From: Acidimicrobiaceae bacterium | GTDB taxonomy: Bacteria > Actinomycetota > Acidimicrobiia > Acidimicrobiales > Acidimicrobiaceae | Reading direction: 5' to 3' | Length of the DNA stretch: 64,000 nt | Assembly (NCBI GenBank): GCA_013044385.1 | Contig: JABEUN010000004.1 | Span: 1-64,000, forward strand | In this document: in pieces, positions 56,737 to 64,000 of the stretch | Numbering within the stretch: position 1 is the first letter of the stretch | How the letters are laid out: every line of letters starts with the position of its first letter | Position numbers and translations under genes: made by a program | Notes under the pieces: model-generated | Database searches by the model: none | Told to the model about the DNA's origin: nothing | Seen by the model: only the letters and a program-made list of their open reading frames with translations

Positions 56737-57108
56737 GTGCCTACTATTGCCCAGCTTGTGCGTAAAGGGCGGGAGAGCAATCGGTCCAAGACCAAGACTC
56801 CTGCGCTGAAGGGATCACCCCAGAGAAGGGGTGTGTGCACCCGCGTCTATACGACTACGCCGAAGAAGCCTAACTCGGCGCTTCGGAAGGTGGCTCGCGT
56901 GCGTCTCACCAGCGGAGTCGAAGTGACCGCCTATATCCCCGGAGTGGGCCACAACCTTCAGGAGCACTCGATCGTGCTTGTGAGGGGTGGTAGGGTCAAG
57001 GACCTCCCGGGCGTTAGGTACAAGATAATCCGCGGCACTCTAGACACCGCAGGTGTCAAGAACCGCAAGCAGGCAAGAAGCCGCTATGGCGCCAAGAAGG
57101 AGAAGTAG
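56737..57108 (+). CDS. rpsL: 30S ribosomal protein S12
   Basis: The 123-residue protein starts at GTG with GGAGAGG 6 bases upstream. [18 protein letters not shown] and [19 protein letters not shown] carry lysines at the positions linked to streptomycin sensitivity, so no resistance change is seen. First gene of the str operon. Confidence 0.98.
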   Translation: MPTIAQLVRKGRESNRSKTKTPALKGSPQRRGVCTRVYTTTPKKPNSALRKVARVRLTSGVEVTAYIPGVGHNLQEHSIVLVRGGRVKDLPGVRYKIIRGTLDTAGVKNRKQARSRYGAKKEK

Positions 57109-57113
57109 GCTAG

Positions 57114-57584
57114 ATGCCTCGAAAAGGACCAGCACAACGGAGAGAACTGACTCCCGATCCGATCTACAAGTCGGTTCTCGTGACTCAGTTGGTCAACAAG
57201 ATTCTCTCTAGAGGTAAGAAGACGCTCGCGGAGACCATCGTTTACGGTGCACTTGAGCAGGTCAAGGAAAAAACTGGCGGAGATCCGCTGGCTATCCTCA
57301 AGCGTGCAATCGAGAACACCCGCCCCGAGCTGGAAGTTAGGTCGAGGCGAGTCGGCGGAGCTACTTATCAGGTTCCAGTGGAGGTGCGTCCCCGGAGGGC
57401 GACCACACTTTCTATTCGTTGGATTGTCAGCTACTCCAAGGGCCGCCGCGAGAAGACGATGACCCAGAGACTGGCGGCAGAGATACTCGATGCCTCCAAT
57501 GGTCTCGGAGCGGCCGTAAAGAGACGTGAGGACATCCACAAGATGGCCGAATCGAATAAGGCATTTGCCCACTACCGCTGGTAG
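57114..57584 (+). CDS. rpsG: 30S ribosomal protein S7
   Basis: The 156-residue protein reads [25 protein letters not shown]-like start, [26 protein letters not shown] and [20 protein letters not shown]. It starts the head assembly of the small subunit. It lies 5 bases after rpsL. Confidence 0.98.
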   Translation: MPRKGPAQRRELTPDPIYKSVLVTQLVNKILSRGKKTLAETIVYGALEQVKEKTGGDPLAILKRAIENTRPELEVRSRRVGGATYQVPVEVRPRRATTLSIRWIVSYSKGRREKTMTQRLAAEILDASNGLGAAVKRREDIHKMAESNKAFAHYRW

Positions 57585-57804
57585 TCCCTGCTAATCCGAA
57601 CAGGGATCCCCTCGGTTCGAGGCATTATTGGAAGTGTTGACCAAGGACCTGGCTCATTGGGCCAGGGCTTTGGTGTGATTTGACGAAGTAAGTGGTTGCT
57701 CGTGAGCTTCAACCGCTAACTGTTAAGAAGTGCCCCATCGGACCCTCAGTTTTCCGGTGTGGCTTGGCTCCGGTGAAACAATTGGCCGATAGAGGCGGCT
57801 TGAG
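57585..57804. other. Gap between rpsG and fusA with two hairpins
   Basis: The 220 bases contain TCCCTG-N10-CAGGGA (57585-57606) right after rpsG and CCTGGC-N7-GCCAGG (57648-57666). Neither is followed by a strong T-run, so they may be attenuators or processing sites. No credible gene lies here. Confidence 0.45.
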
Positions 57805-59889
57805 ATGGCTACAAAACGTGATTATCCATTGGAGCGCTACCGGAATATCGGAATCATGGCGCACATTGACGCAGGCAAGACGACGACTACAGAGCGGATC
57901 CTCTACTACACCGGCAAGAACTACAAGATCGGTGAAGTCCATGAGGGCGCGGCCACAATGGACTGGATGGTCCAGGAGCAGGAGCGTGGCATAACCATCA
58001 CCTCGGCGGCTACCACGGCATTTTGGAACGATCACAGGATCAACATCATCGATACCCCGGGCCACGTTGACTTCACGGTCGAGGTCGAAAGATCGTTGAG
58101 GGTGCTGGACGGCGCAGTAGCGGTGTTCGACGCTGTTGCTGGAGTAGAGCCACAGACCGAGACCGTTTGGCGTCAGGCAAATAAGTACGACGTTCCCAGG
58201 ATGTGTTTCGTAAACAAGATGGACCGCGTCGGTGCGGACTTCGGCCGCTGCGTGACGATGATCAAGGATCGACTCGACGCCATTCCAGCCGTTATTGAAC
58301 TTCCTATCGGGGCTGAGAGCGAGTTCAAAGGCATCGTGGATCTGGTTGCAATGAAGGGCGTACTCTGGGACGACACGATGGGTGAGTCTTTCGAGGTCGT
58401 TGACATTCCTGCGGATCTTGTTAGCGAGGCAGAGGATGCTCACCAAGAGCTGCTCGATACTTTGTCCAGTTACGACGACGATCTAGCGGAACTGTTTCTG
58501 TCTGACCAAGAGATCACGATCGACTTCCTCAAGTCGGTCATTCGCAGGTTGACCATCGATAATACGATTGTCCCGGTTTTGTGCGGCTCTGCATTCAAGA
58601 ACAAGGGCGTCCAGACGATGCTCGACGCCGTCGTTGACTACCTTCCTTCGCCATTGGACATTAAGCCCACTGAGGGTACGGAACTCTCTGGCGCTCCGAC
58701 GAGTCGGCGTGCAGATGACAAGGAGCCCTTCTCCGCCCTGGCTTTCAAGATTATGACCGACCCATACGTGGGGAAGTTGACATACTTTAGGGTCTACTCC
58801 GGGAGCCTTGAGAAGGGTGCTACCGTTCTCAATTCGACTAAGGATAGGAAGGAGCGGTTAGGCCGCCTTCTTCTCATGCACGCGAATCATCGCGAGGATA
58901 TTGACACGATCTATGCTGGCGACATCGTCGCTGCGGTTGGCTTGAAGAACACAACAACTGGAGACTCTCTCTCCGAAGTTGACCATCCAATAATTCTTGA
59001 GGCTCTTGAGTTTCCAGAGCCGGTCATTCACGTGGCGGTTGAGCCGAAGACTAAGGCAGACCAGGACAAGATGGGTCGAGCGCTGTATGCGCTGTCAGAG
59101 GAGGACCCGACCTTCAGAGTCCGTACCGACGAGGAGACTGGGCAGACCGTTATTTCGGGTATGGGCGAACTGCACCTTGAAGTTCTCGTCGACCGGATGC
59201 TGCGAGAGTTCAAAGTGGATGCTAATGTTGGAAAGCCCCAGGTTGCCTATCGTGAGACGGTACGCAAGAAGGTCGACAAGATTGAAGAGCGTTATATCCG
59301 GCAGTCCGGCGGCCGTGGCCAGTACGGTCACGTCGTTATTAGCCTCGAGCCAACCGGTCCTGGTGGCGGCTACGAATTTGTCGACAAGATCTCTGGGGGT
59401 GTGATTCCAAAGGAGTACATCCCTGCTGTTGACGCTGGTATTCAAGAGGCACTTCAGTCCGGAGTGCTGGCCGGTTACCCGACCGTTGACGTGAGGGTGA
59501 CTCTGACATTTGGTTCGTACCACGATGTCGACTCTTCTGAAATGGCCTTCAAGATTGCAGGGTCAATGGCGGTGAAAAAAGCCGCCAGAGCAGCTTCTCC
59601 CGTGTTGCTAGAGCCGGTGATGGCCGTTGAGGTCGTTACTCCGGAGGAGTACATGGGAGACGTCATAGGTGATCTATCTTCTCGACGAGGCAGGGTCGAG
59701 GGAATGGATCAGAGGGGATCAATGCAGGTGATCCGTGCACAAGTCCCTCTCGCAGAAATGTTCGGGTATGCGACCGACCTTCGGTCACGTACTCAGGGCA
59801 GGGCGACCTACACTATGCAGTTCAGCTCTTACAACGAAACCCCTGAATCTATTGCTTCGGAGATAGTGAAGAGGGTTAGAGGTGAGTAG
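57805..59889 (+). CDS. fusA: Elongation factor G
   Basis: The 694-residue GTPase translocates the ribosome. G motifs are [16 protein letters not shown] (G1), [11 protein letters not shown] (G2), DTPGHVDFT (G3) and [10 protein letters not shown] (G4). The later domains contain [36 protein letters not shown] and [20 protein letters not shown]. Full length and intact. Confidence 0.98.
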   Translation: MATKRDYPLERYRNIGIMAHIDAGKTTTTERILYYTGKNYKIGEVHEGAATMDWMVQEQERGITITSAATTAFWNDHRINIIDTPGHVDFTVEVERSLRVLDGAVAVFDAVAGVEPQTETVWRQANKYDVPRMCFVNKMDRVGADFGRCVTMIKDRLDAIPAVIELPIGAESEFKGIVDLVAMKGVLWDDTMGESFEVVDIPADLVSEAEDAHQELLDTLSSYDDDLAELFLSDQEITIDFLKSVIRRLTIDNTIVPVLCGSAFKNKGVQTMLDAVVDYLPSPLDIKPTEGTELSGAPTSRRADDKEPFSALAFKIMTDPYVGKLTYFRVYSGSLEKGATVLNSTKDRKERLGRLLLMHANHREDIDTIYAGDIVAAVGLKNTTTGDSLSEVDHPIILEALEFPEPVIHVAVEPKTKADQDKMGRALYALSEEDPTFRVRTDEETGQTVISGMGELHLEVLVDRMLREFKVDANVGKPQVAYRETVRKKVDKIEERYIRQSGGRGQYGHVVISLEPTGPGGGYEFVDKISGGVIPKEYIPAVDAGIQEALQSGVLAGYPTVDVRVTLTFGSYHDVDSSEMAFKIAGSMAVKKAARAASPVLLEPVMAVEVVTPEEYMGDVIGDLSSRRGRVEGMDQRGSMQVIRAQVPLAEMFGYATDLRSRTQGRATYTMQFSSYNETPESIASEIVKRVRGE

Positions 59890-59965
59890 ACTGCAGAGGT
59901 TCTCGGTTACACCAACATCGGCGCAGGCGCGCATGAATTCTGGATCCACGGAGCAGTAGAAGGAT

Positions 59966-61153
59966 ATGGCCAAGCAAAAGTTCGAAAGATCAAAGCCTCA
60001 CCTCAATGTAGGTACCATGGGGCATATTGACCACGGTAAGACGACTCTTACCGCGGCAATCACTAAGACTCTGGCGTCGAGGAACCCGAACGTTAAGTTC
60101 AGGCCATTCGACCAGATTGACAACGCTCCCGAGGAGCGTGCCAGAGGCATAACAATCTCCATCTCGCACGTCGAGTACGAGACTGACAAGCGTCACTATG
60201 CGCACGTCGACATGCCAGGTCACGCTGACTACATCAAGAACATGATCACCGGCGCCGCTCAGGTTGACGGTGCGATCTTGGTTGTATCGGCCACTGACGG
60301 CCCGATGCCTCAGACTCGGGAACACGTTCTGCTTGCACGTCAGGTTGGAGTTCCTTACATTGTGGTGGCCCTGAATAAGGCTGACATGGTGGACGATGAG
60401 GAGCTCTTGGATCTGGTCGAGCTGGAGGTCCGTGAGCTCCTGAGCGAGTATGACTTCCCGGGCGATGATACTCCTGTTATTCGGGTCTCGGCTCTCAAGG
60501 CGCTCGAGGGTGATGCGGCATGGGAGGAGAAGATCATCGAGCTGATGGCAGCGGTTGATGACTTTATCCCAGAGCCGACTCGCGACGTCGAGAAGCCATT
60601 CTTGATGCCGATCGAGGATGTTTTCACCATTCCTGGTCGAGGCACCGTCGTTACCGGCAAGATCGAGTCCGGAATCCTGAAGATCGGCGACGAGATCGAG
60701 ATTGTCGGACTGCGCACAACGCAGAAGACGATCTGTACCGGTGTCGAGATGTTCAACAAGATCCTCGATGAAGGCCAAGCCGGTGATAACATCGGAGCCC
60801 TTCTAAGGGGTACCAAGAAGACTGATGTCGAGCGTGGTCAGGTTCTCTGCAAGCCAGGATCCATCACACCGCACACGCTCTTCGAGGCGAACGTCTATGT
60901 GCTGTCGAAGGAGGAAGGTGGCCGTCATAAGCCATTCTTCAACAATTACCGTCCTCAGTTCTACTTCCGTACCACCGACGTGACAGGATCGATCACCCTT
61001 CCAGAGGGTACCGAGATTGTCATGCCGGGAGACAACATCACCATCACGGTCGAACTCGGTAAGCCGATCGCCATGGATGAGGGTCTCCGCTTCGCTATAC
61101 GTGAAGGTGGACGTACAGTGGGTGCCGGAAGGGTTACCAAGGTCATTAAGTGA
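59966..61153 (+). CDS. tuf: Elongation factor Tu
   Basis: The 395-residue GTPase delivers aminoacyl-tRNA. G1 is GHIDHGKT (about 19-26), G2 is ARGITIS, G3 is DMPGH (about 82-86, where many homologues have Cys rather than Met), G4 is NKADM. Domains 2 and 3 follow with [12 protein letters not shown] and the tail [15 protein letters not shown] lies before ATG 59966. A strong terminator follows. Confidence 0.97.
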   Translation: MAKQKFERSKPHLNVGTMGHIDHGKTTLTAAITKTLASRNPNVKFRPFDQIDNAPEERARGITISISHVEYETDKRHYAHVDMPGHADYIKNMITGAAQVDGAILVVSATDGPMPQTREHVLLARQVGVPYIVVALNKADMVDDEELLDLVELEVRELLSEYDFPGDDTPVIRVSALKALEGDAAWEEKIIELMAAVDDFIPEPTRDVEKPFLMPIEDVFTIPGRGTVVTGKIESGILKIGDEIEIVGLRTTQKTICTGVEMFNKILDEGQAGDNIGALLRGTKKTDVERGQVLCKPGSITPHTLFEANVYVLSKEEGGRHKPFFNNYRPQFYFRTTDVTGSITLPEGTEIVMPGDNITITVELGKPIAMDEGLRFAIREGGRTVGAGRVTKVIK

Positions 61154-61166
61154 CCGTTTAGTTTTG

Positions 61167-61205
61167 GGCCCGGGCTCCGCAAAAGCGGGGTTCGGGCCTT
61201 ATTTT
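61167..61205 (+). terminator. Rho-independent terminator after tuf
   Basis: A 14-bp stem (GGCCCGGGCTCCGC / GCGGGGTTCGGGCC, with three G-T pairs), AAAA loop and a following ttattttc tail. It separates the str operon from the S10 operon. Confidence 0.85.
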
Positions 61206-61227
61206 CGCACAAAGGTGAAGTTTAAAG

Positions 61228-61554
61228 ATGGCTGATACAGGCAAGCAGAGGATCAGGATCAGGCTCAAGGCTTATGATCACGAGATCATCGATTCATCGA
61301 CGCGTAAGATCGTCGAGACTGTGGTGCGTACCCAGGCAAAGGTGATCGGTCCAGTACCTCTTCCGACCGAGAAGCACCGGTACACGGTCATCCGTTCGCC
61401 ACATAAGCACAAGGATTCAAGAGAGCATTTCGAGATGCGCGTGCACAAGAGGCTCTTGGATATAGTTGACCACTCTCCAAAGACGGTCGACTCACTTCAG
61501 CGGTTGGATTTACCGGCTGGCGTAGATATAGAGATTAAGATTCAGAGCATCTAA
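61228..61554 (+). CDS. rpsJ: 30S ribosomal protein S10
   Basis: The 108-residue protein reads [50 protein letters not shown] and [20 protein letters not shown]. First gene of the S10 operon and also the NusE antitermination factor. It starts 23 bases after the tuf terminator. Confidence 0.98.
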   Translation: MADTGKQRIRIRLKAYDHEIIDSSTRKIVETVVRTQAKVIGPVPLPTEKHRYTVIRSPHKHKDSREHFEMRVHKRLLDIVDHSPKTVDSLQRLDLPAGVDIEIKIQSI

Positions 61555-61733
61555 CGCGGTTGGGCGTGCAGTGTCACGCTCTAGACTGTTTTGAGTTTTC
61601 TTCCTCTAGGTCCGAATGTGCCCGACTATGTCGGGGACCCTTCGGCGAAAAGGTTCGAAGCTCCGTCTGGTTTCCGGGCGGAGCATTCGTGTGTCGCAAA
61701 TTCGGCACACAAGGTAGCAAGGAAGTTTCGAAG

Positions 61734-62375
61734 ATGGCTTCAAAAGCGATCGTAGGCGAAAAGGTCGGTATGACCCAGTTGTGGGACGACCAGAATCGCA
61801 TAGTGGCTGTCACGGTGGTGAAAGTTGCGCCCGTGAGAGTGGTACGTACGAAGACAGGTGATGTCGATGGGTACTCCGCGCTCCAGGTTACGTATGGTTT
61901 CAGACGTAAGTCGACCCTGAATAAGCCGGACCTTGGACAGTATGCCAAGGCCGGTGTAGAACCGGGTCGACAGTTGCTGGAGTTGCGCATCGACAGTGTC
62001 GATGGTTTTACGCCCGGTTCGGAGATCGATGCGGGTTCATTCTTGGTCGGCGACCTTGTGGACGTTACTGCGATTTCCAAAGGTCACGGCTTCTCCGGCG
62101 GAATGAAGCGACACAACTTCAAAGGTCAGGGAGCCTCTCACGGTAACCACAAGCACCACAGGGCGCCCGGCTCAATCGGTGCGTGCGCGACTCCGTCCAG
62201 GGTATTCAAAGGTACAAAGATGGCTGGGCAGTACGGCAACGTGAAGGTGACGACTCAGAATCTTGAGGTTATTCAAGCTGATCCAGAACGCCAGATCGTA
62301 CTTATCAAGGGATCCATTCCGGGCCCGAAGGGCGGAACAGTGGTTATCCGAAACGCATCAAAGGGTGGCTTGTAA
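61734..62375 (+). CDS. rplC: 50S ribosomal protein L3
   Basis: The 213-residue protein starts at ATG 61734, preceded by AAGGAAG; the frame is open upstream to 61560 but that part does not resemble L3. Signatures are GEKVGMTQLWDD, GHGFSGGMKRHNFKGQGASHG and HHRAPGSIGACATPSRVFKG. About 180 bases separate it from rpsJ, which is unusually long within this operon and may hold a leader. Confidence 0.96.
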   Translation: MASKAIVGEKVGMTQLWDDQNRIVAVTVVKVAPVRVVRTKTGDVDGYSALQVTYGFRRKSTLNKPDLGQYAKAGVEPGRQLLELRIDSVDGFTPGSEIDAGSFLVGDLVDVTAISKGHGFSGGMKRHNFKGQGASHGNHKHHRAPGSIGACATPSRVFKGTKMAGQYGNVKVTTQNLEVIQADPERQIVLIKGSIPGPKGGTVVIRNASKGGL

Positions 62376-63098
62376 ATGGCACAGACGACCTTTGCAAAGC
62401 AGGTTGAACTCCAGGCTAGGACCGCTCCAATCAAGAGTGAGGCCGGAGCTGAAATAGGCTCGGTGGATCTAAATCCCGAGATCTACGGACGGCCGCTCAA
62501 CATTCCGTTGATGCATCAGGTCGTGGTGGCACAGCTGGCGGCTGCAAGAGCTGGGACCCAGTCGACCAAGACGAGAGCCGAAGTATCAGGTGGAGGAGCG
62601 AAGCCCTATCGCCAGAAGGGTACTGGAAGGGCGAGGCAGGGTTCGACTCGTGCGCCACATTTTTCTGGTGGTGGTGTTGCACTTGGTCCAAAACCAAGAA
62701 GCTACGCTCAGCACACTCCACGCAAGATGATCCAGCAGGCGTTGCAGTGCGCCCTGTCAGACCGGGCAGGAGCTGGAATGGTTACGGTGCTGGAGGTTCC
62801 GGCATGGGAAAAGCCGTCGACAAAGGCTGCGACTGCGCTTCTTGAGGCGTGTGGTTTTGAGGGTCATGTGTTGCTTGTGTGCGAGCCCGAGGATGAGAAT
62901 GTCATCCTTTCGTTCAGGAATGTACCCGAGGTAGTTATCGCCTTCCCGTGGCATCTGAGTGCTTATACGGTGCTGGTGAACGATCACATAGTCTTCACGC
63001 GAGGAGCTCTGGAGGGCCAGGCCGAGCATCAGAGTACACCGGTTCGTCTTTCAGTGTCCGGCGCCGACGTGGCCGTTGAGGGATCCGAGGAGGCGTGA
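62376..63098 (+). CDS. rplD: 50S ribosomal protein L4
   Basis: The 240-residue protein includes the tunnel-loop region TKTRAEVSGGGAKPYRQKGTGRARQGSTRAPHFSGGGV, which contacts 23S rRNA, and SYAQHTPRKMIQQALQCALSDRA. The C-terminus extends about 20 residues beyond the usual end. It starts directly after the rplC stop and its own stop overlaps rplW. Confidence 0.97.
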   Translation: MAQTTFAKQVELQARTAPIKSEAGAEIGSVDLNPEIYGRPLNIPLMHQVVVAQLAAARAGTQSTKTRAEVSGGGAKPYRQKGTGRARQGSTRAPHFSGGGVALGPKPRSYAQHTPRKMIQQALQCALSDRAGAGMVTVLEVPAWEKPSTKAATALLEACGFEGHVLLVCEPEDENVILSFRNVPEVVIAFPWHLSAYTVLVNDHIVFTRGALEGQAEHQSTPVRLSVSGADVAVEGSEEA

Positions 63099-63394
63099 TG
63101 AGTGGTTTCGATCCTTACTCGATAGTTCGGAAGCCGGTTGTTTCCGAGAAGAGTTACAAGTTGATAGATGAGGGTGTGTACACCTTCGTTGTCGCAGACT
63201 CTGCGACGAAGGTCGACGTGAGGCGTGCAATCGAGTTTCTATTCGATGTGAACGTCACTGATGTGAACACGCTGGTCCGGAAGGGGAAGAAGAAGAGGAA
63301 CCGTAAGAACGGGACCTGGAGCTCATCCTCGGATAAGAAGCATGCAATGGTTCGTCTGGCCTCTGGTCAGAAGATCGATATGTTCGAGAAGTAG
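63098..63394 (+). CDS. rplW: 50S ribosomal protein L23
   Basis: The 98-residue protein reads DPYSIVRKPVVSEKSYKLIDEGVYTFVV, DVRRAIEFLFDVNVTDVNTLVRKGKKKR and the basic tail region. It lies at the tunnel exit and binds trigger factor and SRP. ATG 63098 overlaps the rplD stop by 1 base; GTG 63095 is also possible. Confidence 0.97.
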   Translation: MSGFDPYSIVRKPVVSEKSYKLIDEGVYTFVVADSATKVDVRRAIEFLFDVNVTDVNTLVRKGKKKRNRKNGTWSSSSDKKHAMVRLASGQKIDMFEK

Positions 63395-63406
63395 GGGATA
63401 CTCGCT

Positions 63407-64000
63407 ATGGCAATTAGGAAGAGGAAACCCACCAGCGCGGGCCGTCGTTTCCAGTCGGTCTCGGACTTTTCGGAGATCACGAAGTCGAGGCCTGAGAAGT
63501 CGCTCACCGAGCCACTTAACAGAACTGGTGGGCGTAACTCATATGGACGCAAGACCTCGCGGCACCGTGGCGGTGCGCATAAGCGTCAGTATCGAATAAT
63601 CGATTTCAAGAGGATCAAGGATGCCATTCCGGGATCAGTAGCTGCGATCGAGTACGATCCAAATAGGAATGCAAGGATCGCATTGATCCACTATCTCGAC
63701 GGCGAGAAGGCATACATTCTGGCTCCTGCGAAGCTATCTGTTGGAGATAAGGTCGAGTCAGGACCCAAGGCAGATATCAAGGTCGGAAATGCGCTTCCGA
63801 TCCGCTCGATACCCGTTGGTACCGTAATCCATAATGTGGAGATACGTCCCGGCCAAGGTGGAAAGATCGCAAGATCAGCTGGCATGAGCGTTCAACTCGT
63901 GGCCAAAGAGGGCGAATACGCCACACTTCGACTCCCATCTACAGAGATGCGTAGAGTTCCGATCGATTGCAGGGCTTCCATAGGCGAGGTAGGTAACTCC
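63407..64000 (+). CDS. rplB: 50S ribosomal protein L2 (3' end beyond the window)
   Basis: 198 codons run to the window edge without a stop. The sequence begins [21 protein letters not shown] and contains [56 protein letters not shown] and [24 protein letters not shown]. It is the conserved rRNA-binding part of L2; the C-terminal catalytic-centre loop lies outside. ATG follows the rplW stop by 12 bases. Confidence 0.97.
   Translation, partial: MAIRKRKPTSAGRRFQSVSDFSEITKSRPEKSLTEPLNRTGGRNSYGRKTSRHRGGAHKRQYRIIDFKRIKDAIPGSVAAIEYDPNRNARIALIHYLDGEKAYILAPAKLSVGDKVESGPKADIKVGNALPIRSIPVGTVIHNVEIRPGQGGKIARSAGMSVQLVAKEGEYATLRLPSTEMRRVPIDCRASIGEVGNS

Noticed and set aside
61560-61733. N-terminal extension of L3
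   Set aside because: The open frame upstream of ATG 61734 does not resemble L3, and AAGGAAG immediately precedes ATG 61734.

Overview
The window is chromosomal DNA from an actinobacterium. Gene order points there: mshA next to a YbjN protein and proC, the hemA-hemC-cobA/hemD-hemB cluster, tRNA-Thr/tRNA-Met/rpmG ahead of tRNA-Trp/secE/nusG/rplKAJL/rpoBC, then the str and S10 operons. GC content is moderate (roughly 55% by eye). The Ni superoxide dismutase, the ACR3 arsenite pump and the large nuo operon would fit an acidophilic or iron-oxidising lineage such as class Acidimicrobiia. That placement is inference; only 'actinobacterium' is well supported.

Layout. (1) 1-2900 is a decayed mobile island: nested IS3-family transposase ends, a MazF-type toxin with its antitoxin, an IS21-family end with a truncated istA, and a tyrosine integrase broken by stops and a frameshift. 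The integrase lies directly beside tRNA-Lys(TTT), the probable integration site. (2) 3.1-6.7 kb holds small genes: a micro-ORF, a MoaD/ThiS protein, a cytochrome b561-like membrane protein, a DUF1707 protein, sodN and sodX (divergent), and an RsiG-like protein carrying two copies of the c-di-GMP-binding signature. (3) 6.8-10.9 kb: mshA, a YbjN protein, proC, arsR and ACR3. (4) 11.2-17.3 kb: the heme pathway from glutamyl-tRNA to uroporphyrinogen III, plus hemB and hemL. (5) 17.3-34.2 kb: a geranylgeranyl-reductase-family flavoprotein and, divergently, the complete nuoA-N operon for complex I. (6) 34.4-41.7 kb: a giant MprF-like protein fused to a phosphoesterase fold that has lost most of its metal ligands, a HAD phosphatase, yajQ, tRNA-Tyr, an MptB-like mannosyltransferase, an AlkA-type glycosylase and a GNAT acetyltransferase. 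(7) 41.9-64.0 kb: the information-processing core, with dinB, an ECF sigma factor and its zinc anti-sigma factor among the tRNA, ribosomal and RNA polymerase genes. The window ends inside rplB.

A recurring regulatory signal: at least nine genes have a TANNNT -10 hexamer exactly 6 or 7 bases before an ATG or GTG and mostly no convincing Shine-Dalgarno sequence. This is the layout of leaderless transcripts. It helps fix several start codons, among them the antitoxin, arsR, cobA/hemD, hemB, the reductase and dinB.

The most interesting items are the RsiG-like protein, the phosphoesterase-MprF fusion, the leaderless arsR promoter with a palindrome over its first codons, the palindrome supplying overlapping -10 elements to yajQ and tRNA-Tyr, and the island remnant at tRNA-Lys. 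No CRISPR array, prophage or obviously novel multi-gene defence system is visible.
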